From: Asticcacaulis taihuensis | Lineage (GTDB): Bacteria; Pseudomonadota; Alphaproteobacteria; Caulobacterales; Caulobacteraceae | Direction: 5' to 3' | Length of the DNA stretch: 64,000 bases | Assembly: GCF_900100255.1 (NCBI RefSeq) | Contig: NZ_FMTS01000003.1 | Coordinates: forward strand, 124,001-188,000 | Shown here: positions 9,427-18,634 of the stretch, piece by piece | How the letters are laid out: every line of letters starts with the position of its first letter | How positions within the stretch are numbered: position 1 is the stretch's first letter | Made by a program: the position numbers and the translations under genes | Notes under the pieces: model-generated | The model's input: the letters and a program-made list of their open reading frames with translations, nothing else | Told to the model about the DNA's origin: nothing | Databases searched by the model: none

Positions 9427-10959
9427 TTATTTCCAGATGGATTTTCCTTGGCCTGGCAGGCCCATCTCGGCCCACTTTTCCGACACGCGATCAATGATGG
9501 ATTGCTCCATATAGAGCTTCTCGCCCCATTCACGATGGGTTTCCGGCGCCCACTTGTTGGTGGCGTCCAGGCCGATCTTGGAACCTAAGCCTGATTCCGG
9601 TGAGGCGAAGTCAAGATAATCGATCGGGGTGTTTTCCACGAGCATGATATCGCGCGCCGGGTCCATGCGGGTGGAGAGCGCCCACATGACGTCCTTCCAG
9701 TCGCGGGCATTGATGTCGTCATCCACCACAATGATCCATTTGGTGTACATGAACTGGCGCAGATAAGACCACGCCCCCATCATCACGCGCTTGGCGTGAC
9801 CGGGATAGGCTTTCTTCATGCTAATGACGGCGATACGGTAGGAACAGCCTTCCGGCGGCAACCAGAAATCGACGATTTCCGGAAACTGCTGCTGGATCAA
9901 CGGGATAAAGACTTCATTTAACGCCTCGCCGAGCACGGAAGGTTCATCGGGCGGGCGGCCGGTGAAGGTCGAGAGGTAGATCGGTGTCTTGCGCATGGTG
10001 ATGGCGCTGATCTTGAAGATCGGGAACTTCTCGACTGAATTATAATAGCCGGTGTGATCGCCGTAAGGGCCTTCATCGGCATAGTCATCAAGCAGGACAT
10101 GGCCCTCCAGCACGATTTCGGCATGGGCCGGCACCATGAGGGGGACCGTTTTAGCCGGTACCAGTTCGGCCTTTTGTCCACGCAAAAGACCCGCGAACTG
10201 ATATTCCGACAGGGTATCCGGCACCGGCGTCACGGCGGCCAGGATCAGGCCCGGATCGGCGCCAAGCACGGCCGCGGCGGGCAGGGGCTCGCGCTTGCCT
10301 TCTGCTTTCCAGCGGCGATGGTGCTGGGCGCCGCCGCGATGAGCCAGCCAGCGCATGATGGTTCGGTCTTTGCCCAGGACCTGCATCCGGTAGATGCCGA
10401 GATTGTAGTCATCTTCGCGCGTATCCGAAGGGCCCTTGGTGACGATCAGCGGCCAGGTGATCAGCGGCGCTGGCTCGCCCGGCCAGCAGCCCTGAATCGG
10501 CAGCTTCGTTAAATCGATATCTTCGCCGGTGAGGACAATCTCCTGAACCGGCGCGGTTTTTATCGTCTTTGGTCGCATCGAAAGCACGGTCTGCATCAGC
10601 GGCAGCATACCCACGGCATCCTTCAAGCCGCGCGGCGGTTCCGGTTGGCGCAGGAAGGCCAGCAGTTCGCCGACTTCGCGCAGTTCCGGCGCGGTGGTGC
10701 GTTCCTTTCCTTCCAGGGTAACGCCCATGGCGACGCGCTTCACATTGCCGAACAGATTGACCAGGACCGGCATGGGGGAGGGCGTGCCGTCTTCCAGGGT
10801 GACGTTTTCGAATAGCACCGCCGGGCCCTTTTCGGCCAGCAGGCGGGTCTGGATCTCGGTCATTTCGAGGTGCGTGGAGACGGGCGTCTTTACCCGCACC
10901 AGTTCGCCGGCGGCTTCCAGTTTGTCGATAAACTCACGCAGGGATTTATAGGCGGCCAT
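9427..10959 (-). CDS. ubiD: UbiD family decarboxylase
   Basis: A 510-residue enzyme of the prenylated-FMN-dependent UbiD family, which in ubiquinone synthesis decarboxylates 3-polyprenyl-4-hydroxybenzoate. The length fits UbiD proper. The [12 protein letters not shown] segment and the acidic VVDDDIN region contain expected cofactor and active-site residues. No ubiX partner is in the window, but ubiA lies 5 kb away. Its stop abuts the stop of the GGDEF-EAL gene, so the two units converge without a visible terminator. Other UbiD paralogues act on aromatic acids; full length and species context favour the ubiquinone role. Confidence 0.9.
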   Translation of the reverse strand: MAAYKSLREFIDKLEAAGELVRVKTPVSTHLEMTEIQTRLLAEKGPAVLFENVTLEDGTPSPMPVLVNLFGNVKRVAMGVTLEGKERTTAPELREVGELLAFLRQPEPPRGLKDAVGMLPLMQTVLSMRPKTIKTAPVQEIVLTGEDIDLTKLPIQGCWPGEPAPLITWPLIVTKGPSDTREDDYNLGIYRMQVLGKDRTIMRWLAHRGGAQHHRRWKAEGKREPLPAAAVLGADPGLILAAVTPVPDTLSEYQFAGLLRGQKAELVPAKTVPLMVPAHAEIVLEGHVLLDDYADEGPYGDHTGYYNSVEKFPIFKISAITMRKTPIYLSTFTGRPPDEPSVLGEALNEVFIPLIQQQFPEIVDFWLPPEGCSYRIAVISMKKAYPGHAKRVMMGAWSYLRQFMYTKWIIVVDDDINARDWKDVMWALSTRMDPARDIMLVENTPIDYLDFASPESGLGSKIGLDATNKWAPETHREWGEKLYMEQSIIDRVSEKWAEMGLPGQGKSIWK

Positions 10960-11108
10960 TTTGTTCCTCTGGTACTCAGGCTCGGAGACGGCTCCTCCGC
11001 ATAAGCCGGAACGCGAGCGCTGGCAATGGGCGCCGGTGTCGCATTTGCCGCAAGCTTGAAAACCGGCATCAACTCGGCCAAGGTGTCAGGATTCGCTGGA
11101 GATACTGT

Positions 11109-11978
11109 GTGATAACGGACAAAAAAGGCTTGTTGGTGATCGGCGCGCGTTCCCTGATCGGGCGGCGTATGCCGGAGGCGATCAGGGCCGCCGGCTGGCC
11201 GGAAGAGTCCGTCCGCTACAGTTCACGCCAGCCGGTGGCGAAACAGGGTGTCATCCTCGATACCGCGCGGCCTTACGATTTCCAGCCGGACCGCACCTTC
11301 GCGGCCGTCATTGTCTGCGCGCCGATCTGGCTGATCACCGATGTTCTGCTGGAACGCCTGGTCGGTCTCGGCATGAAGCGCATCATCGCCTTTTCCTCGA
11401 CCAGCCGGCTGACGAAGGGGGCATCGGGGGAGGCGGCGGAGCGCGAGGTGGTGGCCAAACTGGCGGCGGGTGAGGAGACACTGACCGCTTTCTGCGAGGC
11501 GCGCGGCGTGGCCTTCACCATTCTGCGCCCGACTCTGATCTATGATGAAGGGCTGGACGAGAATGTCACGCGCATCGCCGATCTGATCCGCAAGCTGGGG
11601 TTCTTCCCGGTCTGCGGCCTGGCTAAGGGCCTGCGCCAGCCGGTTCATGCCCGTGATCTGGCAAAGGCGGCCATGCAGGCCCTGACGGCAAAGCCCAGTT
11701 TCAACAAGGTATATAATCTCAGCGGTGGCGAAGACCTGACCTATGCCGCCATGGTGCGGCGCATTTTTGAGGCGCTCGGCCGTGCGCCGGTGATCATCGC
11801 CCTGCCGGAACTTCTGTGGCGTATCGGTTTTTTCGTGGCTAACCTGGTGCGGCCGAAACGGCTGAAGCGCAATGTCCAGATGGTGCTGCGTATGAATACC
11901 GACCTGTGGTTCGATCACAGCGGCGCCACGATCGATTTCGGTTACCGGCCCGGACCTTTCAAGCCGGAATTTGAATAG
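11109..11978 (+). CDS. NAD(P)-binding epimerase-like protein (atypical SDR)
   Basis: A 289-residue Rossmann-fold protein starting at GTG. The N-terminal GARSLIGRRM is a variant of the dinucleotide-binding glycine motif. FSSTSR near residue 99 and LRPTLIYD near 142 match the extended SDR/NAD-dependent epimerase superfamily. The usual YxxxK catalytic pair is not seen, which suggests an atypical SDR related to the complex I 39-kDa subunit or UDP-sugar epimerase branches. No substrate can be named. It converges with the Sel1-repeat gene, whose stop abuts its own. Confidence 0.7.
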   Translation: MITDKKGLLVIGARSLIGRRMPEAIRAAGWPEESVRYSSRQPVAKQGVILDTARPYDFQPDRTFAAVIVCAPIWLITDVLLERLVGLGMKRIIAFSSTSRLTKGASGEAAEREVVAKLAAGEETLTAFCEARGVAFTILRPTLIYDEGLDENVTRIADLIRKLGFFPVCGLAKGLRQPVHARDLAKAAMQALTAKPSFNKVYNLSGGEDLTYAAMVRRIFEALGRAPVIIALPELLWRIGFFVANLVRPKRLKRNVQMVLRMNTDLWFDHSGATIDFGYRPGPFKPEFE

Positions 11979-13181
11979 TCAGTCCGGCTTCCAGCGCATG
12001 GAGAGGCGCAGGGACTTGCCGTCATAGCTCTTCGCCCAGTCGGTCTTGTTACCGGATGTGCCGAGGCGATCCATGATCCGCATCAGCGAGGCGCCGAAGC
12101 CATAGCCCTTCGGGTCTTCTTCCGTCAGCACGCAGTCATCGAGATCGCCCGAGGTCGTAAAGCGGCATTCCGCCGAGGCCCGGCCGCCGACCTTGTCATT
12201 CTGGGCATCGACCGGATAAGCCGAGACGCTCAACTGATCGTAATAGCCGTGGATATCCATGGTCTGGAAGCGCGGATCATTGGTTTCGGTGGCAAAGAAC
12301 ATGATGTCGCGCGGGATCTTGTTGAGCTCCAGCACCGTGTCGTCCGGCGCATCCGGGTGGGCTTTCAGCCAGTCCTTCGCAGCGCTGTCCGTGTCGTCGC
12401 GGGCCAGAATGCGGTACAGCCGGGCGGCGCGACCGATATCGACCGGCGTGCCCGCACCGGTCTCATACTGATGGGCCAGCAGGCGCACCGCCTGACGGTC
12501 GCCGCGTTTGGCCGCCTTCTTGAACAGGTTGACGGCTTCGGTCTGGTCCTGCGGCGCCAGATCGCCGATCATGTAGATCTGGCCGAGTTCGGTCAGCGCG
12601 CCAGCATGGCCCTGATCGGCGGCCTTTTTCAGACTGGCCAGGGCCAGGGCATTGTCAGGCGTGACGCCGCGGCCTTCAAGATAGGCCATGCCCACGGCGT
12701 ATTGCGCGTTGGCGTCGCCCTTTTCGGCCGCCGTCTGGCAATAGGGCAGGGATTTTGGCCAGTCCGGCGTGACGGTGTCGCTTTGGGTATAGGCTTCGCA
12801 GACAAAGGCGCGGGCCTCGTCACGGCCCTGATCGGCGGCCTGTACATACCATGTGAGCGACTGGGCGGCATCCGGCTTGACGCCGTGACCCAGGCGATAG
12901 GCGACCGCCAGGTCATATTGCGCACTGGCATTGCCGGCCTCAGCCGATCTGGTGATCCATGAAAGCGCGGTTTTTTCATCGGCCTTTTGATCGAGCAGGG
13001 CATCGAAATAGACCTGGGCCAGGTCGTATTGCGCCTGGGCATCACCGCCTTCGGCCTTGTCGGTCAGAGCCTTGAGCTGTTCCTGCGGCGTCGGTGGTTT
13101 CGGTGGGACAAGCGCCGCCGTGGCAGGCTGAGCTATCGCCGCTGCGAGCACTATCAGGGAAAGCCAGTCAAGCTTACGCAC
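11979..13181 (-). CDS. Sel1-like repeat protein, exported
   Basis: About 400 residues. The N-terminus starting at GTG 13181 reads as a signal peptide ending near ATAA, and is preceded by AGAGG seven bases upstream. The central part has at least six Sel1-like repeats, seen as AxYDLAxxYxxG units with AAEKGDANAQYAVGMAYLEG as a clear example. The C-terminal third is not repetitive and has an ECRFTTSGDLDDC segment. Such proteins serve as periplasmic scaffolds. Upstream in-frame codons encode a GPSRGPSRG stretch that merely translates a tandem DNA repeat, so that longer start was rejected. Confidence 0.8.
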   Translation of the reverse strand: MRKLDWLSLIVLAAAIAQPATAALVPPKPPTPQEQLKALTDKAEGGDAQAQYDLAQVYFDALLDQKADEKTALSWITRSAEAGNASAQYDLAVAYRLGHGVKPDAAQSLTWYVQAADQGRDEARAFVCEAYTQSDTVTPDWPKSLPYCQTAAEKGDANAQYAVGMAYLEGRGVTPDNALALASLKKAADQGHAGALTELGQIYMIGDLAPQDQTEAVNLFKKAAKRGDRQAVRLLAHQYETGAGTPVDIGRAARLYRILARDDTDSAAKDWLKAHPDAPDDTVLELNKIPRDIMFFATETNDPRFQTMDIHGYYDQLSVSAYPVDAQNDKVGGRASAECRFTTSGDLDDCVLTEEDPKGYGFGASLMRIMDRLGTSGNKTDWAKSYDGKSLRLSMRWKPD

Positions 13182-13185
13182 GTTA

Positions 13186-13212
13186 CCTCTACTTGGACCT
13201 CTACTTGGACCT
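13186..13212. repeat. 12-bp tandem repeat at the VOC/Sel1 gene junction
   Basis: The unit CCTCTACTTGGA occurs twice in tandem (13186-13197, 13198-13209) plus a partial third copy. On the minus strand each copy carries an AGAGGT Shine-Dalgarno-like core. The repeat includes the VOC-protein stop codon and the ribosome binding site of the Sel1 gene. Confidence 0.8.
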
Positions 13213-13557
13213 CTGCTTATCCGACCAGACCGCCAGTTCGTTACCCGACGGGTCGGTAAAATGGAACCGCCGTCCGCCGGGGAAGTCAAAGATCGATTTC
13301 ACGATCACCGCCCCTTGGGCTTTTACGGCCGCGAGCGACGCCTCAAGATCCTCACTATATAGGATCACCAGGGGCTTTGCGGAAGTCTCGGCCGGATCGG
13401 CCTGAAAGCCGCCGTCAAGCCCGGCATTAGCCAAGGCCGCATAGGTCGGGCCGTAATCGATGAAATTCCAGCCGAATGCCTTGCTGTAGAAGTCTTTCAC
13501 CGCGCCTAAGTCGCTACCGGGAAATTCGATATAGTCGATCTTGTGGTGTTCAGGCAT
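13201..13557 (-). CDS. VOC family (glyoxalase-fold) protein
   Basis: A 118-residue single-module vicinal-oxygen-chelate protein with two beta-alpha-beta-beta-beta units. It starts IDYIEFPGSDL and carries FYSKAFGW after the first strand, then RRFHFTDPSGNELAVWS at the C-terminus. That is the usual pattern for glyoxalase/bleomycin-resistance-like proteins. The substrate is not predictable. It lies 2 bp downstream of a methyltransferase gene and just upstream of the Sel1-repeat gene, forming a minus-strand operon. Confidence 0.85.
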   Translation of the reverse strand: MPEHHKIDYIEFPGSDLGAVKDFYSKAFGWNFIDYGPTYAALANAGLDGGFQADPAETSAKPLVILYSEDLEASLAAVKAQGAVIVKSIFDFPGGRRFHFTDPSGNELAVWSDKQRSK

Positions 13558-13559
13558 GT

Positions 13560-14207
13560 TCAGTTTTCCAGTTTCCAGACGCTGGCCGGCTTGACCGCCG
13601 CTTCCTCGATATCGGCATTGGTCAGGATATCGTAATCCGCCAGCCGGGTCAGGCCCGTTTTCGGGAAATAGGTCCGGTGGGGATCGCCGATATAGACCTC
13701 TATCTTGTGGGGGGCGGCGCGGCGAAAATATGTCAGCATGGCGTCGGTCATCGGTTTTTCGTAGCAGATATCCCCGGCCAGGATGATATCAACATCAGGC
13801 ACAGGGGCCGCCAGCAGATTTTCGCCCGTAAATGCCAGTTCCATGCCGTTCAATTCGGCATTCAGTGCCACGGCGGCTTCGGCGTAAGGGTCAATATCAT
13901 TGCACAGCACGCTTTGTGCGCCGGCCAGCCTGGCCGCGATGCCGACCAGACCCGAACCGCAGGCGATATCGAGCACGCGCTGACCTTTGACAATTTCCGG
14001 ATGCTCAACTATGTACCGCGCCAGGGCCTGACCGCCCGACCAGGCGAAGGCCCAGAAAGGCGGGGCCAGGCGCTGGGCCGCCATATCCTGTTCGGTCATC
14101 AGCCACAACGGCGTGACCTCATCGGCCTGATAAAGCCGGATCGACGGCAAGGAAGGCACAGGCAGGGGGCGAGTATTGGCCCGGATAAACGACGCCTTGT
14201 CGGTCAC
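13560..14207 (-). CDS. Class I SAM-dependent methyltransferase, ETF-beta lysine methyltransferase-like
   Basis: A 215-residue Rossmann methyltransferase with SAM-binding motif I VLDIACGSGLVG at about 89-100 and CNDIDPYA as motif II. The WAFAWSGGQALARYI segment before motif I is characteristic of the COG3897 group that includes the METTL20-type electron-transfer-flavoprotein beta lysine methyltransferases. That target is inferred from family resemblance; other protein lysine targets are possible. The gene is packed between the DUF3298 lipoprotein gene (10 bp) and the VOC gene (2 bp). Confidence 0.75.
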   Translation of the reverse strand: MTDKASFIRANTRPLPVPSLPSIRLYQADEVTPLWLMTEQDMAAQRLAPPFWAFAWSGGQALARYIVEHPEIVKGQRVLDIACGSGLVGIAARLAGAQSVLCNDIDPYAEAAVALNAELNGMELAFTGENLLAAPVPDVDIILAGDICYEKPMTDAMLTYFRRAAPHKIEVYIGDPHRTYFPKTGLTRLADYDILTNADIEEAAVKPASVWKLEN

Positions 14208-14217
14208 TCGGTATCGC

Positions 14218-15036
14218 TCATTGGGCGTCCGGATCGCTCAGGGCCTGGTCTTTGACCGGGTCGCCGCCGAACTGATCGGAAAATTCCGGCGCCAGTACAT
14301 CGCCCAGCATGGTCTGAGGCACGCGGATTTCGTATGGCCCCTCGGCGTAGGGGCCGACATCATAGGGGGCGTATAGCGCATCGATCGCGCCGGCCGTGCC
14401 GCCGCCCGCCGCCGGGATGAGCACCAGGCGGCTTTCGGCAAATTTCGGACACGCGAAGCCGGAGCCGGACTGCGATATGGGTTCGCCGGCGCGCTTCGAG
14501 CGCTCGGCCTCGACCTGATGGCAGAGATAGGCGTCGATGGCCTTGAAATCGGCGCCGGGCCTGAACAGGCGTTTGGTGTCGATCGCCGTCTTCGCGGTCT
14601 TGTCCCATAACAAGGTCTGGATGGTGTGATTGGGGTGGGCGCCACCCTGGTAATCATCTTCCTCGGAAAAGACCGAGACAAGACGCGGCGTCTGGGCGGC
14701 GATCTTCCAGACGATGCTGTGATAATAGGGCGGTTCCTCGATGCCGTCAGCGCTGTTCTGGGCGCGGTCCTTGTGCGCCTGGTCCATAAAGGCGGTGAGC
14801 GTCGTCTGAGCTTCGGTGAACAGGCGGGCGTGCAGTTCGGGATAGAGTTTGATCGCTTCGGGCAGGGTGAGACTGACCTCTGCATCGGCATTGGAATTGG
14901 CAAAGGTCAGGGGGACGGGCGCCGATGGTGCGGCGGGGGTTGCCGTCTGGTCATTTTTCGGTGCCCTGTGACAGGCGGTGACAGCCATCAGGGCGCCCAG
15001 AGCCAGGCCGGTGAGGAGTCTGCGGGACTGTGTCAT
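14218..15036 (-). CDS. DUF3298/RsiV-like lipoprotein
   Basis: A 272-residue predicted lipoprotein. From the ATG at 15036 the N-terminus has an arginine-containing start and a hydrophobic stretch ending VTAC, so Cys22 would be lipidated. The mature part has the EEDDYQGGAHPNHTIQT segment seen in DUF3298/DUF4163 proteins, the family that includes the anti-sigma factor RsiV domain. The C-terminus has a YDVGPYAEGPYEIRVP motif typical of the same domain. The role is unknown, possibly peptidoglycan or glycan binding in the periplasm. It starts 8 bp after the ubiA stop. Confidence 0.8.
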   Translation of the reverse strand: MTQSRRLLTGLALGALMAVTACHRAPKNDQTATPAAPSAPVPLTFANSNADAEVSLTLPEAIKLYPELHARLFTEAQTTLTAFMDQAHKDRAQNSADGIEEPPYYHSIVWKIAAQTPRLVSVFSEEDDYQGGAHPNHTIQTLLWDKTAKTAIDTKRLFRPGADFKAIDAYLCHQVEAERSKRAGEPISQSGSGFACPKFAESRLVLIPAAGGGTAGAIDALYAPYDVGPYAEGPYEIRVPQTMLGDVLAPEFSDQFGGDPVKDQALSDPDAQ

Positions 15037-15043
15037 GCTGCCT

Positions 15044-16054
15044 CTACGTGTTAAGGAATCCGGTAAAATGCACCGCCAGCAAACTGAAAAACCATATGAG
15101 CCCGGTCGTACGGTTGGACTTGAACAGCCTGAGCGCCAAGGCGGGCTCCCAGCGTTCGCCGGACGAATCCGGCCGCAAACGGACAAGCTGCATGAAAAGA
15201 TGCGTGGTTACGAGCAAAAGTCCAACGAAAAAGAGTTGCGGCAGACCGGCCAGGTAGGCGGCGACGCCGGTCAATACCGAGGCGGCGCCATAAAACAGGC
15301 TGACGCCGGTAATGGTATGCTTGCCTAAAGCGCGGGCGCTCGACTTGACGCCGATCATGGCGTCGTCCTCGATATCCTGCAGGGCGTAGATAGTATCGTA
15401 ACCGAGCGTCCAGAAGATCAGGCCGGCATAGAAGAGCAGCGCCGGCAGGGTCAGCGTGCCGGTCACGGTGGCAAAACCCATCAGGAAGCCCCAGTTGAAT
15501 GTCAGGCCCAGCCACGCCTGCGGCCACCAGGTGATGCGTTTCATGAAGGGATAGGCCGCGACCAGCAGCAGGGAGCCGGCGCCAAGCGCAATGGTCAGCC
15601 AGCCCAACTGAATCAGGATCAGGAAGCTGATCAGCGAACAGCCGGCGGCGAAGGCCAGGGCCTGCTTTGGGCTTATCTGGCCGGATGGAATGGGGCGGCC
15701 GCGCGTGCGCTCCACCTTGGCATCGAAATCCCGATCGACGAAGTCATTGAAGGCGCAACCGGCGGCGCGCATCAGCACCGAGCCGATGGCGAACAGCAGC
15801 AGTTTGACCCACGGAAAATGGTAACGCAGGACTTCATGCGGCGGCAAAAGGCGGGCCGTACCATCCAGGTTATTGGCAAAGAACGGGTGCGCGATGGCGA
15901 AAGCCAGTCCCATGGCACCGGGCAGGAACAGCAGCCAGATACCGATCGGCCGGTCGAGCCGGCCCAGTTTCAGCCAAGGTTGCAGCGCACGCGGCGCGTA
16001 GCGGTCAACCCAGTTGAGCCTGGCGGCATCGGGAAGCGGGGCATGTGTGGTCAT
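15044..16054 (-). CDS. ubiA: 4-hydroxybenzoate polyprenyltransferase
   Basis: A 336-residue inner-membrane enzyme that attaches the polyprenyl side chain to 4-hydroxybenzoate in ubiquinone synthesis. The first Asp-rich motif is NDFVDRDFD, preceded by RAAGCAF. The second is YALQDIEDD with downstream KSSARALG. Eight or nine hydrophobic segments follow the UbiA pattern. The start was placed at the ATG at 16054 (MTTHAPLPD); a further 29 in-frame upstream codons translate intergenic repeat DNA. It leads the minus-strand run of UbiA, DUF3298 lipoprotein, methyltransferase, VOC and Sel1 genes. Confidence 0.95.
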   Translation of the reverse strand: MTTHAPLPDAARLNWVDRYAPRALQPWLKLGRLDRPIGIWLLFLPGAMGLAFAIAHPFFANNLDGTARLLPPHEVLRYHFPWVKLLLFAIGSVLMRAAGCAFNDFVDRDFDAKVERTRGRPIPSGQISPKQALAFAAGCSLISFLILIQLGWLTIALGAGSLLLVAAYPFMKRITWWPQAWLGLTFNWGFLMGFATVTGTLTLPALLFYAGLIFWTLGYDTIYALQDIEDDAMIGVKSSARALGKHTITGVSLFYGAASVLTGVAAYLAGLPQLFFVGLLLVTTHLFMQLVRLRPDSSGERWEPALALRLFKSNRTTGLIWFFSLLAVHFTGFLNT

Positions 16055-16118
16055 GGCCTTTTGATGAACCGCGCCGCCGGAATTGTCGAGGGGGAAATGT
16101 GGAGGCCACAGGTATAAG

Positions 16119-16276
16119 AAAGTAAGATGCCCCACCACCATCTTCGCTTCGCTTGATGGTCCCCCTCCCCACCAGAGGTGGGGAGGTACAGAAAATTATA
16201 CCTCCCGGGCTTGCCGGGGAGGGGGACCACGCCCATGCTTTATGGGCGTGGTGGTGGGGTATCTTACTTGCCTTCT
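16119..16276. repeat. Long composite palindromic repeat, copy 1 (family A)
   Basis: About 155 bp between the ykgJ-type and ubiA genes. The outer arms AAGTAAGATGCCCCACCACC and GGTGGTGGGGTATCTTACTT are complementary over about 20 bp. Inside lie two smaller hairpins built from CCCTCCCC/GGGGAGG arms around an AAAATTATACC centre. A near-identical copy lies at 27999-28156, and related shorter copies lie at 39893, 42731 and 45890. Confidence 0.85.
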
Positions 16277-16278
16277 TC

Positions 16279-16899
16279 TTAAGCCCGGCGTTTCAGCAGT
16301 TGCGAGCGGTCCTTACGCACCTGGGCGGCCGGAATGACGCGGGCGAAGGGGCGCAGGCCGAAGAGGCTCTCTTCCATGCCGGTTTCCAGGATATCGCCGC
16401 GCTTGGGCGCCTTCAGGAACAGGTCTTCCATCGGGGTGATGACGTAAAGGCCCTCCGGCGCATAGACCAGCACCAGTCCTTCATTTTTCGGCATGACCTC
16501 GGACCAGATTTTCAACTGGTCGTAATAGTGCGGGCGGCGCCAGTCGTGCGGGCGATCCGGATCGACATCGACGGCCAGCGTCGTGCCGTTGGGTTCGAGG
16601 CGCAGGACGAAGCCAGCCTGATCGGGTCGCCACACGCCGTTCATATCATCGTGTTTCAGCCACAGGCACTTGAATTCCTGGCAGATTTGCGGATGCAGGC
16701 CCCACACGCCGCAGCCGCCTTCGGGGCGGACATTGACGCAGGTGTGGCCGGATTTCTTTTCCAGGTCAGGGATATCGTAAACCTTGCAGCACAGGTTGCA
16801 GGTGCCGCATTCCTTCAGGCTGGCCCGTTTGACGGGAGCCGGCGGGGGCGCCTTCTGGCGGTTTACATCATGTGCGCTTCGCGTCACGGGGGGTATCAT
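16279..16899 (-). CDS. YkgJ-type cysteine cluster protein
   Basis: A 206-residue cytoplasmic protein with a zinc- or iron-sulfur-binding cysteine cluster. CGTCNLCC lies near residue 30, followed by an HTCVN Cys and GGCGVWGLHPQICQEFKC. This is the YkgJ (CxxCxxxCC...C...C) family pattern. The remainder contains PDRPHDWRRPHYYD and a C-terminal segment with no recognised motif. The start at 16899 was chosen because the protein signature begins shortly after it; an ATG at 16959 would add 20 residues. The function of the family is not settled. Confidence 0.8.
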   Translation of the reverse strand: MIPPVTRSAHDVNRQKAPPPAPVKRASLKECGTCNLCCKVYDIPDLEKKSGHTCVNVRPEGGCGVWGLHPQICQEFKCLWLKHDDMNGVWRPDQAGFVLRLEPNGTTLAVDVDPDRPHDWRRPHYYDQLKIWSEVMPKNEGLVLVYAPEGLYVITPMEDLFLKAPKRGDILETGMEESLFGLRPFARVIPAAQVRKDRSQLLKRRA

Positions 16900-17051
16900 A
16901 GGCCCTGAACCTTTTGTCCAGACTGGCAGCCCTTTTGCGGCCAGCAACGCCGCAAGCATCCCAAAACAGAGTCAATAAACGGTTACTTTAACCTTTTATT
17001 TTTCAGGAATGTGCCCGGAGATTGTCAGGCGATTCGGCGTTCATGAACTGT

Positions 17052-17822
17052 TCACGGCTCCAGCGTCTTGCGGCCTTCAATGACCTCGTCATAGGAGAAG
17101 ACGATATCCGGATCGGGGGCGGCGACCTCGCGGCCGGCATGGGGGCAATCGAGCACCTTCAGCACATGGCGCAGGATGTTTTCGCGCGCCTTGACCTTGC
17201 TGTCGGTGGCGACGCATATCCACGGGCCGTGTTCATGATGCGATCGGCGCAGCATGTCATCACGCGCCGCCGAATAATCGGTCCAGCGGTCCTGTGCCAC
17301 CTGGTCGAGATCGCTGACTTTCAGCTTCTTGCGCGGATCGGCACGGCGGTCGTCTAGCCGTTCCTTCTGTTCCTTCATCGAGATATCGAGCCACAGCTTG
17401 ATCAGGGTGATGCCGCTGCGCACGATCATGCTTTCGAAGTCGGGCACGTCGCGGATAAAGGTTTCCTGCTGTTCGGGCGTGGAAAAGCCCATCACCTTCT
17501 CGACGCCGGCGCGGTTGTACCACGAACGGTTATAAACCACCCATTCGCCGGTGGAGGGCAGGCGATTGACATAGCGCTGAAACCACCAGGCGCCGCGGTC
17601 GAAATCGGTTGGCTTGGGCAGGGCGATGACGTGGGTATTGCGGACGGAGAGGCATTCGGTCAGACGCTTGATGGCGCCATCCTTGCCGGCGGCGTCGCGG
17701 CCTTCCAGCAGGATGCACACCTTTTGACCATTGGCCATGGTCCAGATCTGGGTGTCGACCAATGCCACCTGCAGGGCTTCGAGGCGCTTCTGGGCCTCCT
17801 TTTTATCATTTTTCTTCGACAC
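17052..17822 (-). CDS. ppk2: Polyphosphate kinase 2 family protein
   Basis: A 256-residue one-domain PPK2, which transfers phosphate between polyphosphate and nucleotides. Walker A GRDAAGKDG is at 41-49. A Walker B-like VVYNRSWYNR lies near residue 111, and the lid-region LDDRRADPRKKLKVSD follows. The GTG start at 17822 is preceded by a strong AAGGAGG, which rules out the 87 upstream in-frame codons. Length and single-domain form suggest class I or III PPK2 using ADP/GDP; the preferred direction is unknown. It is transcribed alone. Confidence 0.93.
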   Translation of the reverse strand: MSKKNDKKEAQKRLEALQVALVDTQIWTMANGQKVCILLEGRDAAGKDGAIKRLTECLSVRNTHVIALPKPTDFDRGAWWFQRYVNRLPSTGEWVVYNRSWYNRAGVEKVMGFSTPEQQETFIRDVPDFESMIVRSGITLIKLWLDISMKEQKERLDDRRADPRKKLKVSDLDQVAQDRWTDYSAARDDMLRRSHHEHGPWICVATDSKVKARENILRHVLKVLDCPHAGREVAAPDPDIVFSYDEVIEGRKTLEP

Positions 17823-17887
17823 CTGAGCCTCCTTATGGCGTTTCCAGCTTGCCGGAATTTTATAAGGAAACAAGTGTGTTCCGGTAT

Positions 17888-18481
17888 TTAAGCGATCAGG
17901 CGTCCGTCTCTGGCGATCAGGCGCAGGTGGGCGGGCTGCGGGCCTTGTTCCGGCGGGCACAGGCGCACGGCGTCCAGCGTGTAGCGGCCCAGCACGCCGT
18001 TCGGATTCTGCGGCATGGCGCTGAGGGTCTGGTAAATGCCGACCAGGCGATCCACCTTGCCATAGGCATTCAGCATGGGGCACAGGCAGATTTCAAAACG
18101 CACCGTTTCATTTTGAAACAGGGCGGCTTCTTCCGGCGATATTTCGGGATGCGAGGTCTGCCAGGGGGCGGACAGGGTGAGGATCACCGGCTGCGCCTGG
18201 CGGCGGCTGAGCATCAGGGCCGTGGTCACCCGGCCGATAAAAGATGCCTGGAAAAGGGCGATAAAGGAGGTGTCCTTCAAATCGAAGCCATGCAGGGCGC
18301 GCAGAAAGCCGCCCGCCAGGCGAAAGCGGTGGCTGTGATCGGTGGTTGAAACCATCATCATCTGCGGGATCAGGGTCTTGAGACGCGCCGGGTTGAACTG
18401 TTCCCGCAGAGGGGCCTTTCCCGGATCGGTCTGAAGGCTGCGCCAATAGCTCAGGAATGAAACTGTACTGGAATGGGGCAC
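17888..18481 (-). CDS. PAS_5-type (PF07310-like) regulatory protein
   Basis: A 197-residue cytoplasmic protein. It resembles the PAS_5 group common in Caulobacterales and Rhizobiales, with a helical YWRSLQ start, the FRLAGGFLRALHGFDLKDT segment in the PAS core and a C-terminal GVLGRYTLDAVR. There is no effector domain, so it may act through protein contacts. The GTG start at 18481 has AAGGAGA 5 bases upstream. Ligand and partner are unknown. Confidence 0.7.
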   Translation of the reverse strand: MPHSSTVSFLSYWRSLQTDPGKAPLREQFNPARLKTLIPQMMMVSTTDHSHRFRLAGGFLRALHGFDLKDTSFIALFQASFIGRVTTALMLSRRQAQPVILTLSAPWQTSHPEISPEEAALFQNETVRFEICLCPMLNAYGKVDRLVGIYQTLSAMPQNPNGVLGRYTLDAVRLCPPEQGPQPAHLRLIARDGRLIA

Positions 18482-18634
18482 GTCGATCTCCTTTGTACAG
18501 GGGAAAGGCAAGATCGCTGCCGGAAATGTGGTGTTTGTGTACTTTTTTGACGCCGGGCTTAATCAAAAGGCAAGTTTGGCGCGGTATGGTTCTTGCTGAT
18601 GAATGGCCAGAATAGCCATGAGGGCGAAAAAGCC

